Assembly: GCA_017940955.1 (NCBI GenBank)
Contig: JAGAXP010000302.1
Span: 1-27,294, forward strand
Source: Oribacterium sp.
GTDB taxonomy: Bacteria; Bacillota_A; Clostridia; Lachnospirales; Lachnospiraceae
DNA: 27,294 bases
Reading direction: 5' to 3'
Both the position numbers and the translations under genes were made by a program. The notes under the pieces are model-generated. The model made no database searches and was not told the origin of the DNA. It was given only the letters and a program-made list of their open reading frames with translations. Each line of letters begins with the position of its first letter. The stretch's first letter is position 1. This document shows, in pieces, positions 1 through 7,559 of this stretch.

Positions 1-49
1 CCACTAACCCCGTCCCCCAGGTCCATCTCTCGGATCAGGACACATTTTC

Positions 50-155
50 TTGACATTTTCGTCACAGAATCTCCACCAAATCAACAAAAACAAGTCACAC
101 TTTTTCCTTACTATACAATCATCAAAATCAATTTACCTTAACAACGGAGGTTATT
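50..155 (+). promoter_or_regulatory. upstream region and RBS of htrA
   Basis: TTGACA lies at 50-55 inside an inverted pair TGAC-N6-GTCA (51-64), but no good -10 stands 16-18 bases after it. A TATACA at 112-117 is a possible -10 without a clear -35. GTCACA occurs at 61-66 and again at 94-99, 33 bases apart. The ribosome binding site GGAGG at 146-150, five bases before the ATG, is strong and fixes the start of htrA. The promoter assignment is weak; the RBS is clear. Positions 1-49 hold nothing I recognise. Confidence 0.35.
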
Positions 156-1523
156 ATGTATAGAAACAATTTAGGAAAAAATGTAGCTGCTATCGTTCTT
201 AGCGCTTTAGTTTTTGGTTCAGTATCAGGTCTTGCCATGGTGGGAGTTAACAAAGCTTCACAAACTATAGAGGCTCATGCAGATGCGGCTGCCGATGCTG
301 CCGCATCCGGTACATTTGCCCAAAACAACGGTGCTGATGCAATGACTGCAGGGCAGGAGAACAACATCATAAGTAACGCACTTTTCTCAGGTAATGATGA
401 TAATGCCACCGTCCGGACAACATCCACCACAGGCGCAGTAAAATCTGTCACCGAAATAGCACAGGGTGCCATGCCTCAGGTTGTTTCCATAACAAATACC
501 ATAAGATATAAGCAGTACGGTTATTCAATATTCGGAAACGGCGGTGAGACAGAGGCTGCTGCCAGCGGCTCGGGTGTCATCGTCGGAAAGACAGATTCCG
601 AGCTTCTCATCGTAACTAACCATCATGTTATAGAGGGTTCAACCGAACTCAGTGTCCAGTTTGTGGATGGCGAGTCAGTAGCAGCAGAGATCAAGGGAGA
701 AGATTCTTCGGCAGATCTGGCTGTTATCGCAGTAAAGCTCTCCGATATGTCGAAAGACACCCTTTCTGCCATAGAAATAGCCGAATTTGGTGACTCCGAT
801 GCCCTTCAGGTAGGAGACCAGGTAGTAGCCATCGGTAATGCCCTCGGATACGGCCAGTCCGTTACAACAGGAATCATTTCCGCTAAAAACAGAGACGTTG
901 AAACCGGTGAAGGTACAGAATCCGGACTTCTTCAGACAGATGCCGCAATTAATCCCGGTAACTCCGGCGGTGCCCTTCTCAATATGGAAGGACAGCTCAT
1001 CGGTATCAATGTTGCCAAGTATTCAAGCACAGATGTTGAGGGTATGGGATATTCCATCCCAAGCAACAAGGCTAAGGAAGTTATCAATACATTAGCCCTT
1101 AAGGAAACCAGAGCCAAGGTATCAGAAGAAAACAGAGGTTATCTTGGTATTCAGGCAAAGACCATAGATTCAGCAACTGCGGAAGCCTATGGCATGGTAG
1201 AGGGCGTATATGTTTATAAGATCGTAGAAGGCTCTGCCGCAGCAAACTCAGAACTTCAGGAGAAGGACATCATCGTTAAATTTGATGACCAGAGTGTCAC
1301 AAGTCTCGATGACATGCAGGAGCTTCTCAACAGATATGCAGCGGGTGAGACCATTAACCTTACTGTAAAGCGTCCTTATGGAAGTAACTATGAAGATGTT
1401 ACGGTCTCCATCACACTGACAACCGATCCGGACAAGGCAGCTGACAGAAGACAGAATGCAGCGGACAATGCCGAGAACTTCCGTAGCTTCGTACAGGGAC
1501 TTCCGCAGTACTTCGCAAACTAA
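156..1523 (+). CDS. htrA: HtrA/DegP-family membrane-anchored serine protease with one PDZ domain
   Basis: Trypsin-like envelope quality-control protease that degrades misfolded exported proteins. The 455-residue protein has an N-terminal hydrophobic segment at about residues 9-31 that acts as signal anchor, then an Ala/Asp/Asn-rich linker to about residue 95. The protease domain follows with a full triad: His157 (TNHHV), Asp187 (SSADLAV) and Ser270 (NPGNSGG). A single PDZ domain spans about 325-425. This one-TM, one-PDZ plan and length are usual for Firmicute HtrA. The start is fixed by GGAGG five bases upstream. A hairpin terminator follows at 1636-1661. The next two genes are also envelope proteins (transglutaminase-like, rhomboid), so the neighbourhood suggests surface protein maintenance. 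Family assignment is very sure; the stress signal controlling it cannot be read here. Confidence 0.96.
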   Translation: MYRNNLGKNVAAIVLSALVFGSVSGLAMVGVNKASQTIEAHADAAADAAASGTFAQNNGADAMTAGQENNIISNALFSGNDDNATVRTTSTTGAVKSVTEIAQGAMPQVVSITNTIRYKQYGYSIFGNGGETEAAASGSGVIVGKTDSELLIVTNHHVIEGSTELSVQFVDGESVAAEIKGEDSSADLAVIAVKLSDMSKDTLSAIEIAEFGDSDALQVGDQVVAIGNALGYGQSVTTGIISAKNRDVETGEGTESGLLQTDAAINPGNSGGALLNMEGQLIGINVAKYSSTDVEGMGYSIPSNKAKEVINTLALKETRAKVSEENRGYLGIQAKTIDSATAEAYGMVEGVYVYKIVEGSAAANSELQEKDIIVKFDDQSVTSLDDMQELLNRYAAGETINLTVKRPYGSNYEDVTVSITLTTDPDKAADRRQNAADNAENFRSFVQGLPQYFAN

Positions 1524-1635
1524 AGTTCAGCCGTTAATATGTAGGTCAGAGCCTGATGGCATCACTCCGGAAACGGATCGCTTCGTCGGAAAAATCTAAA
1601 ATCGGACCCCTGAGAGGCAGTAGGCCATCGCAAAG

Positions 1636-1661
1636 AAAGAATCCTTATGGATTCTTTTTTT
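1636..1661 (+). terminator. intrinsic terminator after htrA
   Basis: A 9-bp perfect stem (AAAGAATCC, 1636-1644, with GGATTCTTT, 1649-1657) with a TTAT loop runs into seven T residues (1655-1661). It lies 113 bases after the htrA stop. Confidence 0.75.
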
Positions 1662-1700
1662 GCGCTTTTATGCTTATACTATTGTTTAAAGGCCACAAAG

Positions 1701-1723
1701 AAAGAATCCTCACGGATTCTTTT
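1701..1723 (+). repeat. second copy of the htrA terminator hairpin
   Basis: The same 9-bp stem recurs (1701-1709 with 1714-1722) with loop TCAC. About 28 bases around it (1696-1723) repeat 1631-1660 nearly exactly; both begin CAAAGAAAGAATCCT. The T run is shorter here (TTTT, then GA), so it is a weaker terminator than the first copy. Confidence 0.65.
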
Positions 1724-1790
1724 GAACCGCTCAAAGCCGCGCGGCTCCCGCGATCGGAGATCGTGGGCGGTTAAGAAAGGATTTTGATTA

Positions 1791-3269
1791 ATGCGAGACC
1801 CTTATAGACATTATGACTATACAGACCCATATAATGAGACAACGCCTCATCCCGGGAAAAAGATACAACGTCGCAGCTCCGGTGGAGGATGTTTCCCTGT
1901 TTTTCTCTGCATTCTTCTTTTGACTGCAGCTCTCTTTATCGGACTGGGAAAGTATTATAACGAGTCACCTCTGACCATTGTTAATTATATTGTTTCTTAT
2001 TATTCGGAGAAACTCAGCGTCGATAAGCTGATTTCTTCATTGCCTGAGCCGGTTAAAACTCTTTTGGAAGAAAACGGATTAATCCCCGGGGAGTCCGAAG
2101 CTCCTGACCTTCCCACCGAGAATGAAACCACCGAAGCTTCAGCCGCTTCCGCGGAAACCGGTGCATCGGAAGAAAGTACAGAAAAAACAGAACCCTCCAA
2201 AGAACTCATTAAGGATCTCCAGGAAAGTCTGGATGCAAGATTCGGAGATACCGGCGACATCACTGACGAAAGCCAGGCAGGCTACTACTGTTATAATCTT
2301 CTGAATGAAAAAGGAAAAACCGTTTACCGGGAAATCCTTGATTCTGTCACTAACAGGAAAGAGAGGTCCGTATCAACTCTTGATTCCGATGAGCTTAATA
2401 CCGTCTACAATTACGTTATGGCAGACCATCCGGAAATTTTCTACACAAGTGGGATACATTATTCCGTGGAATCCATAAACGGTGTTGTCACCTCCATAAC
2501 CGTGAAAGGTCAGTACACCATGTCGGAAGAGGAGGTTTCCTCCTACGAAGCCTCTCTTAACGAGGTTATCGGAACAGTGCTTGCAGGAGTTCCCGGCTTC
2601 AGGGACGGAACCACAACTGATGATTATACAAAGATCAAGTACCTGTACGATCAAATTGTCAGCACTACAGACTACGAAGAAGGATCCGATGAGAACCAGA
2701 ATATCATTTCGGTTCTTCTTTTCCATCGCTCAGTATGTAACGGTTACGCAAAGACTCTCCAGTATCTTTCACAGCTCATGGGGATCCCGGCTATACTGGT
2801 TACAGGTACTGCGGAAGGCGGTCCTCATGCCTGGAATGTGATCCTTATGGACGGAGGCTGGTACCAGATAGATGTTACCTTCGGAGAATCCACGGTATCC
2901 TCTCAGGATTCAACAACCTCCTTCATAAACTATTCCTACTTCGGACTTACGGATGCCGAAATGTATGTAAATCACACCCCTGATGCAAACATTCCGGTTC
3001 CCACCTGCTACTCCTACAATGATAATTACTACATTTACACCGGCAACTACTTTACATTTCCGGATATTGAAACGATTGGTTCAAAGATCAGCTCCGCCCA
3101 GAACAGCGGCAAAAACCTTGTCCAGTTCAGGACTGATAATGCTGACACCATGTCCGAAATCACAGACCGGCTGTTTACGGAACACGAGATTTACGACTAC
3201 CTTGAAAACGTCCGTTCCTGCTCCTATGTTTTGAATGCTCACAAAGATACCATCGTAATTATCTTTTAA
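1791..3269 (+). CDS. membrane-anchored transglutaminase-like (papain-fold) protein
   Basis: 492 residues. The N-terminus is cytoplasmic and basic (RR near 27-28). One hydrophobic segment lies at about 34-52, and a Ser/Thr/Glu-rich linker at about 100-137 precedes the extracellular part. The transglutaminase-like core shows the Cys-His-Asp triad: Cys316 (SVCNGYAKTLQYL), His346 (GGPHAWN) and Asp361 (WYQIDVTFGE). Family members of this kind act as cysteine proteases or peptide-modifying enzymes at the cell surface; the substrate is unknown. The C-terminal ~110 residues are rich in Tyr and Ser and match nothing I recognise. The start has AAAGGA upstream at suitable distance. The gene sits between htrA and a rhomboid protease. 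Confidence 0.85.
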   Translation: MRDPYRHYDYTDPYNETTPHPGKKIQRRSSGGGCFPVFLCILLLTAALFIGLGKYYNESPLTIVNYIVSYYSEKLSVDKLISSLPEPVKTLLEENGLIPGESEAPDLPTENETTEASAASAETGASEESTEKTEPSKELIKDLQESLDARFGDTGDITDESQAGYYCYNLLNEKGKTVYREILDSVTNRKERSVSTLDSDELNTVYNYVMADHPEIFYTSGIHYSVESINGVVTSITVKGQYTMSEEEVSSYEASLNEVIGTVLAGVPGFRDGTTTDDYTKIKYLYDQIVSTTDYEEGSDENQNIISVLLFHRSVCNGYAKTLQYLSQLMGIPAILVTGTAEGGPHAWNVILMDGGWYQIDVTFGESTVSSQDSTTSFINYSYFGLTDAEMYVNHTPDANIPVPTCYSYNDNYYIYTGNYFTFPDIETIGSKISSAQNSGKNLVQFRTDNADTMSEITDRLFTEHEIYDYLENVRSCSYVLNAHKDTIVIIF

Positions 3270-3275
3270 GTGTAC

Positions 3276-3281
3276 TATAAT
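3276..3281 (+). promoter_or_regulatory. possible -10 element of a leaderless rhomboid transcript
   Basis: A perfect TATAAT ends seven bases before the ATG at 3289, so transcription from it would start at or next to the ATG. No purine-rich ribosome binding site lies in the 19 bases after the previous stop codon. The -35 side is poor (CGTAAT at 3254-3259), so this is tentative. Confidence 0.35.
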
Positions 3282-3288
3282 CTTTTTT

Positions 3289-3906
3289 ATGGAAAACACT
3301 AATGCTAAGCCAACCCGTAAATGGGCGCCCTTTGTTACATACTATCTTATAGCTCTTAATGTGATAATGTTTATCGCGGAAGAAATGCTGGGGGGAAGTG
3401 AAGATATCGAAACTTCCCTCGCTTTTGGCGCCTTCTACACACCTTATATTATCGTGGATGGTCAGCTGTACAGATTTATCACCTCCATGTTTATTCACTT
3501 CGGAGTGGAACATCTGGGCAGCAATATGATTTCCCTTTTTGCTCTGGGTCCCTATGTAGAACACTATTATGGACACTTTCTGTATCTTGTCCTTTACGTT
3601 TTTTCCGGAATCTCCGGAAATATGCTGACCTTGCTTTATGAGGGAATATCAAACGAATTTGTGGTTTCAGCCGGCGCCAGCGGAGCGATCTTCGGCCTTC
3701 TCTCGGTATTTATACTGTTTGCCATGAATCCCCGCCTGAGAAAGCTGTTTCCCATAAAGAGAGTACTGATTTCCGTTATTCTTTCACTTGCTGCAGGATA
3801 TATGGATCCTTCCATAAACTTTATGGCTCATGTGGGAGGCTTCGGAGGCGGTCTCGTCCTCGCTTTTATAATGCAGGAGATACTGCGGTACAACTCAAAA
3901 AGATAG
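3289..3906 (+). CDS. rhomboid-family intramembrane serine protease
   Basis: 205 residues with about six hydrophobic helices and little else, the compact bacterial rhomboid plan. The catalytic Ser131 is in the GASG motif (SAGASGAIFGLL). The catalytic His181 is in the last helix (MAHVGGFGGG). The supporting His75 and Asn79 are in HLGSNM. Rhomboids cut single-pass membrane proteins near the outer face of the membrane. The two preceding genes both encode single-pass proteins with an N-terminal anchor, so they are possible substrates (inference). The gene starts 19 bases after the preceding stop without a visible ribosome binding site, so it may be leaderless or translationally coupled. Confidence 0.93.
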   Translation: MENTNAKPTRKWAPFVTYYLIALNVIMFIAEEMLGGSEDIETSLAFGAFYTPYIIVDGQLYRFITSMFIHFGVEHLGSNMISLFALGPYVEHYYGHFLYLVLYVFSGISGNMLTLLYEGISNEFVVSAGASGAIFGLLSVFILFAMNPRLRKLFPIKRVLISVILSLAAGYMDPSINFMAHVGGFGGGLVLAFIMQEILRYNSKR

Positions 3907-3991
3907 TGGATGGACCCTACAATAATTCTTAATGTCCGTCTTAAGAATTTCATAATCAGAGATTTCGTTTTTCTTCAATCACTATTTTCAG

Positions 3992-4053
3992 GGATTGTGT
4001 ATATTAGAATCAAGTTAAGAAAAGAAACGAAATAAATGCACAATCCTTTTTTT
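3992..4053 (+). terminator. terminator-like long-loop hairpin
   Basis: An 8-bp perfect stem GGATTGTG / CACAATCC with a loop of 39 bases runs directly into TTTTTTT. The large loop makes it a weak terminator unless helped by other folding. The alternative pairing of 3962-3970 with 4025-4033 could disrupt it. Confidence 0.4.
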
Positions 4054-4082
4054 ACAAATTTCAAATTATAATCCTTTTATAA

Positions 4083-4112
4083 AAAATCCCGGGACGCCTA
4101 CCGGGATTTTTT
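4083..4112 (+). terminator. intrinsic terminator upstream of the sigma-factor gene
   Basis: A 10-bp perfect stem AAAATCCCGG (4083-4092) / CCGGGATTTT (4101-4110) with an 8-base loop and a T6 tail. The A-rich 5' arm could let it work on both strands. Confidence 0.85.
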
Positions 4113-4179
4113 GTGCACAAATTTATATGTGTTATAAATAAGATTTATGTATTATTTTCCTAAATATCCCCCTTATGTC

Positions 4180-4208
4180 TTGCAATATATTTGTTTTCAA
4201 AATAAAAT
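4180..4208 (+). promoter_or_regulatory. sigma-A-type promoter of the sigma-factor gene
   Basis: TTGCAA (4180-4185), a 17-base spacer, then TAAAAT (4203-4208), in an AT-rich stretch right after the terminator. It would give a leader of about 35 bases. The sequence is close to the vegetative consensus. Confidence 0.55.
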
Positions 4209-4252
4209 AGCAAGGCTGTTTAGAAGAAAAAGATAGGGATATAGGAAGTTTT

Positions 4253-5356
4253 ATGATACATAGTGATAGAGAGCTTCTGGAGGAAAAGCACACCATATTC
4301 ATCGATTCAGATGATTATAATGTTACTTCTCCGGAAGACAGTGTTTTTAGTGAGTTTGATGACAACTCTGATGTCATCAAAAATATTAAGGAGTCTTCAC
4401 TGACAGGCATCAACCCGGAAAGAGACGATTTTTCTGACGAGGAAATATCCGAGGAAGAGCTTTCTGAAGAAGATAAGGAAGTCAGAGCCCTTGACATGGA
4501 GGCTCTCACAAATCTTGAAAATGTTTCCGCCGACGATCCGGTACGTATATACCTTAAAGAGATCGGAAGCTATCCGCTCCTTACTCCGGAGCGCGAACAT
4601 GATCTTGCAGTTCGCTGCAAAAACGGAGATATGGCAGCGAAACAGGAGCTGGTGGAATGTAACCTGAGACTTGTGGTTTCCATCGCAAAGCGCTATACCG
4701 GTCGTGGCATGAATTTCCTGGATCTGATCCAGGAGGGAAACATTGGCCTCATGCGTGGGGTAGAGAAATTTGAACCGGACAGAGGTTTTAAGCTTTCTAC
4801 CTATGCAACCTGGTGGATCCGTCAGTCAATAGCAAGAGCCCTTGCCGATCAGTCAAGAACCATCAGAGTGCCTGTTCACATGGTGGAACTCATAAATAAG
4901 ATCAAGAAAACCTCTCGTCAGCTTGCCTTAGAGCTTGGACATGAGCCTACGACTTTTGATCTTAGTGAAGCCCTCAATATTCCGGAGGAACGCATTCAGG
5001 AGGTTATCAACTATGATGCCGGTCCTGCGTCCCTTGACAGCAAGGTGGGAGAGGATGAGGATTCAGATCTTGGTTCATTTATAGCAGATGATAAGATCAC
5101 TTCACCGGAACAGAACATTAATAATGTAATGATGAAGCAGCAGCTTGAAAAGATTCTGGTAAACCTCAGTGAACGTGAACGCGAAGTCATTGAGATGAGA
5201 TACGGTCTTGTGGATGGCCGCGAAAGAACTCTTGAAGAGATCGGAACCATGTACCACGTTACCCGTGAACGTATCCGTCAGATCGAGAATAAAGCATTGC
5301 ATAAACTTCAGAATCCGAAGTATAAGCGTGAGCTTGACGGATTCCTTGAAAACTGA
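4253..5356 (+). CDS. RpoD/SigA-family RNA polymerase sigma factor
   Basis: 367 residues. An acidic N-terminal part (about 1-90) is followed by region 1.2 ([17 protein letters not shown], 94-110), region 2 ([19 protein letters not shown] and YATWWIRQ, about 137-200), region 3 and region 4 with the -35 helix-turn-helix ([14 protein letters not shown], 336-349). Length and domains equal a primary sigma factor, but no dnaG lies beside it, so it may be an additional group 2 sigma. In region 2.4 the residue corresponding to E. coli Thr440, which helps read the -10 element, is Ala194 (IRQSIARA), while the matching Gln (Q191) is kept. The -35 contacts in RERIRQIE are intact. AGGAAG lies four bases before the ATG. 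It has its own promoter and terminator. Whether it is the only SigA of the cell cannot be seen here. Confidence 0.93.
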   Translation: MIHSDRELLEEKHTIFIDSDDYNVTSPEDSVFSEFDDNSDVIKNIKESSLTGINPERDDFSDEEISEEELSEEDKEVRALDMEALTNLENVSADDPVRIYLKEIGSYPLLTPEREHDLAVRCKNGDMAAKQELVECNLRLVVSIAKRYTGRGMNFLDLIQEGNIGLMRGVEKFEPDRGFKLSTYATWWIRQSIARALADQSRTIRVPVHMVELINKIKKTSRQLALELGHEPTTFDLSEALNIPEERIQEVINYDAGPASLDSKVGEDEDSDLGSFIADDKITSPEQNINNVMMKQQLEKILVNLSEREREVIEMRYGLVDGRERTLEEIGTMYHVTRERIRQIENKALHKLQNPKYKRELDGFLEN

Positions 5357-5366
5357 TATTTAAAAA

Positions 5367-5414
5367 TCTTTGAAAACCGGCAGTAACCTCTGATTAATCC
5401 GGTATTTTCAAAGA
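5367..5414 (+). other. inverted repeat after the sigma-factor gene
   Basis: TCTTTGAAAACCGG (5367-5380) can pair with CCGG-TA-TTTTCAAAGA (5399-5414), with a two-base bulge and an 18-base loop. There is no T run behind it. It could be a processing or stability hairpin at the 3' end of the sigma-factor mRNA, ahead of the true terminator. Confidence 0.5.
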
Positions 5415-5440
5415 ACTTGTTACATAGGTTATATTTACAC

Positions 5441-5479
5441 AGGGCTTTCTGTTATAATCACAGAAAGCCCTTGTTTTTT
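5441..5479 (+). terminator. intrinsic terminator of the sigma-factor gene
   Basis: An 11-bp perfect stem AGGGCTTTCTG (5441-5451) / CAGAAAGCCCT (5461-5471), a 9-base loop, then TG and six T. This is one of the strongest terminators in the window. Confidence 0.92.
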
Positions 5480-5537
5480 GACATCAGGATGCTCGTAACC
5501 GTTTTTACCGAAAGCGAACTTACATGTTTTATCCAAC

Positions 5538-5554
5538 TTATAACAGATTTACGG
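5538..5554 (-). repeat. solitary iteron upstream of the unknown operon
   Basis: TTATAACAGATTTACGG matches the reverse complement of the rep-region iteron (ACCGTAAWTYTGTTATA type). It lies about 2 kb left of the iteron cluster and 56 bases before the gene at 5610. A single Rep site here could tie expression of that operon to Rep level, or be a leftover of origin rearrangement. Confidence 0.6.
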
Positions 5555-5609
5555 CATTAAACCATCCGGGCGGATACACTGCCCGTACACAGGATTTCCG
5601 AGGTGACCA

Positions 5610-5939
5610 ATGAATAATAAAAAACCACGTTCATTTAACAAATCAAAAAACAGTAATTCTCCCAAGACCGGCAAAAGCAGCCAGCGTCCGTTTTTTAACA
5701 CAAAGCTTAAAGGCAAGTCCGGCGCTCAGCAGGGAGACTACATAATCATTTCCGACGGAAAAAAGAAAGTAACCACCCGTATCAACCTTCCCAGCCATCC
5801 TTTCGCAAAGAAAGAGGTTGGTGAGATGGTAACCATTAAGGGCGTAGAGTGGTATCTCATAAAGATCCTTCATCAGGGAACCGCCGCCTATAAAAAGGTA
5901 TATGACGAAGACACACAGCGTGAGCATTACGGATACTGA
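5610..5939 (+). CDS. small basic protein of unknown function
   Basis: 109 residues. The first ~35 are rich in Asn, Lys, Ser and Pro and look disordered and strongly basic. The rest (from about 40) alternates short hydrophobic beta-like strands (GDYIIISDGKKKVTTRINL, MVTIKGVEWYLIKIL) and ends with charged residues. This suggests a small beta-barrel-like domain with a basic tail, perhaps nucleic-acid or ribosome binding, but I do not recognise a family. GAGGTGA ends three bases before the ATG. The next gene starts 18 bases after its stop, so the two form an operon. A lone iteron lies upstream. Codon use resembles the neighbours. Confidence 0.75.
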   Translation: MNNKKPRSFNKSKNSNSPKTGKSSQRPFFNTKLKGKSGAQQGDYIIISDGKKKVTTRINLPSHPFAKKEVGEMVTIKGVEWYLIKILHQGTAAYKKVYDEDTQREHYGY

Positions 5940-5957
5940 TATCGGAGGCAGCATTTA

Positions 5958-7439
5958 ATGTCAAATTCAATATATGAATCAATCTGTGATAACCTGAGAC
6001 CGGACGACACTTTGCCGGACGACTTCCGCATATCAAAAGCTGCTTCTTCAGGAAAGCTTGGCATCCGCCTTGTAGAAGGAGCCCTGGACGGCATGTACCT
6101 TTACCACGATATGCAGGCTGACAGCGATGAAGAAGCTCTTATCGATGTTATAAATGAAGCCTCCGGGCATGATTTTGACTCGGCAGAATATGATCTCGAA
6201 TCCTTCTTCTCAGCCCCCGAAGTCCGCATGCTTCCGCTGGTTGAAAAGCTTGAGAGGTGGGTCAATGATAACGCCGGAAGCATCGATGCCGAAGCAGTGT
6301 TTCAGTTTGCGGCCAATGTTATCATCAAAACCGATAACCCGGAAGCTCTCAAGTTTGCCCTCGTGCTTTTTGAGATGATGGACACCGATGATAATGAAGC
6401 TGTAAAGGATGTTGTTAAAGCACTTTCCAGATCCGAAGAGCTGACGCTTTTTTCTATTATGGTAGCCGAAACCTGGAAGGACGGAAATGAAGCTATCCTG
6501 GATTTTGCAAAACATACAAAGGGCTGGGGCCGCATTCATTGTGTTGAACATATAGAGGCCTCATCCGGAAAGATCAAGGACTGGCTGTTCCGCGAAGGTG
6601 TACGGAACAATGTCGGTGCCGCATATTCTGCACGCACCGTGGCAGAGAAGATAAACCTTGGTAAGGTATTCCTGAATCCGGCCTTCAATGACGACGATTA
6701 CCTTTTAGCCCGTCCCATTATTGCCGGACTTCTGGATGAAGGAACACTTCAGGGCATTTCTTCAATGTCAGACCGCACGGAAATTCTTTCAGGCTTCATA
6801 AAACAGTCTGAACACAGGGTGAAGACCACTGAGGCTCTCGGTACCTTACTTGATATCAGGGATTACCTTAACCGGAATATTTTTAATGAAAGCGGAAAGC
6901 TTGGTGAAAGACTTGAACACCTCCTTAACTCAAAGGAATTGAAAGACTTCGCATCAAAGCTTGTGACCGAAAAGAAAGACTACCGCCTTGCAAAGCGTAT
7001 GGATATAGACTGCACCGAAGAGGTTCTTGCAGCAATGGAAGAGGATTTTTCTGCCAATGCCTCACTCGTAGACATTCTTCCTAAAAACAGTGAGACACTC
7101 TCAAGAGTTTTCTCCATTTTCAGAAAGAAGCTGCCTCTTGATATGATGGCGTCGGGACCTAAGGATAATCTCGGAATAGGAGAAGAGTACAGGCCTTTCC
7201 ATCAGCTTAGTTTCCTGGTACAGAATCTTTCAGACTCGGCGGGAGAAGGAGAGGATTTTATAGTTGCCTCTCTTAATTCTCCGGTAAACGGTACAAGGCA
7301 GATGGCTCTCTCTGTCCTTGAAGAGTGGCTTAAGGATGATTACGTTCCTTCCAATGCTGTAAAATATGCTGTATGGCATCTTAAGGAGGCTGAGCCCTCA
7401 GAGGATATCAAGGCACTTTTGGAGAAGATTGACATCTGA
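5958..7439 (+). CDS. large alpha-helical protein of unknown function
   Basis: 493 residues, acidic, no signal peptide and no membrane segment, so cytoplasmic. From about residue 70 onward the sequence reads as successive amphipathic helices with Leu/Ala/Val spacing and charged turns, as in HEAT- or TPR-like solenoids; clear examples are around 290-345 and 440-493 (ALSVLEEWLKDDY, AVKYAVWHLKEAEP). No catalytic motif was seen. GGAGG precedes the ATG. It follows the small basic protein by 18 bases, so the pair are probably co-expressed and may interact (inference). A hairpin terminator stands directly after it, before the origin region. Confidence 0.8.
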   Translation: MSNSIYESICDNLRPDDTLPDDFRISKAASSGKLGIRLVEGALDGMYLYHDMQADSDEEALIDVINEASGHDFDSAEYDLESFFSAPEVRMLPLVEKLERWVNDNAGSIDAEAVFQFAANVIIKTDNPEALKFALVLFEMMDTDDNEAVKDVVKALSRSEELTLFSIMVAETWKDGNEAILDFAKHTKGWGRIHCVEHIEASSGKIKDWLFREGVRNNVGAAYSARTVAEKINLGKVFLNPAFNDDDYLLARPIIAGLLDEGTLQGISSMSDRTEILSGFIKQSEHRVKTTEALGTLLDIRDYLNRNIFNESGKLGERLEHLLNSKELKDFASKLVTEKKDYRLAKRMDIDCTEEVLAAMEEDFSANASLVDILPKNSETLSRVFSIFRKKLPLDMMASGPKDNLGIGEEYRPFHQLSFLVQNLSDSAGEGEDFIVASLNSPVNGTRQMALSVLEEWLKDDYVPSNAVKYAVWHLKEAEPSEDIKALLEKIDI

Positions 7440-7448
7440 ACCTGATAG

Positions 7449-7490
7449 AAGCCGGAGAGCAGTTACTTAAAAATATCTCTCCGGCTTTCT
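7449..7490 (+). terminator. hairpin terminator at the end of the unknown operon
   Basis: AAGCCGGAGAG (7449-7459) pairs perfectly with CTCTCCGGCTT (7477-7487), with a 17-base loop. The following TTTCTACT is a poor T run. It may end the operon before transcription enters the iteron region. Confidence 0.65.
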
Positions 7491-7510
7491 ACTAAATGAT
7501 ATAGACCACT

Positions 7511-7559
7511 TATAACAGTTTTACGGTTTTAAATCCAGACTTTATAACATATTTACGGT
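7511..7559 (-). repeat. pair of inverted-orientation iterons
   Basis: Two 17-bp copies, 7511-7527 and 7543-7559, start 32 bases apart, both in the TATAAC...TTACGGT orientation. They mark the left edge of the iteron region. Confidence 0.85.

Larger units (their letters stand above)
1555..1772 (+). other. highly structured intergenic region between htrA and the transglutaminase-like gene
   Basis: The whole gap of 267 bases can be folded. GATGGC (1555-1560) can pair with GCCATC (1624-1629), enclosing a perfect GNRA hairpin TCCG-GAAA-CGGA (1566-1577). Two near-identical hairpins follow (1636-1657 and 1701-1722). The end is a possible junction: AACCGC (1725-1730) can pair with GCGGTT (1767-1772) around the palindrome GCCGCGCGGC (1736-1745) and the hairpin at 1747-1767. 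I could not match it to a known riboswitch or small RNA. It may be the htrA 3' UTR plus the 5' leader of the next gene, or an independent RNA. A 72-codon reading frame here has no coding character. Confidence 0.5.
3907..4252 (+). other. intergenic region with two hairpins and the sigma-factor promoter
   Basis: This 346-base gap has no convincing reading frame. It holds GGATTGTG (3992-3999), which can pair with CACAATCC (4039-4046) followed by seven T. It also holds ATTTCGTTT (3962-3970), which can pair with AAACGAAAT (4025-4033). These two pairings cross, so they exclude each other or form a pseudoknot. A clear terminator (4083-4112) and a promoter (4180-4208) follow. Confidence 0.5.

Noticed and set aside
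1551..1630. CTGATGGC and CTGAGAGG resemble pieces of fluoride and TPP riboswitches
   Set aside because: The remaining conserved parts of either riboswitch are absent, and the position after htrA does not suit them.
1556..1774. 72-codon + strand frame after htrA
   Set aside because: It runs through the terminator and repeated hairpins, has no RBS, and its translation has no protein-like pattern.
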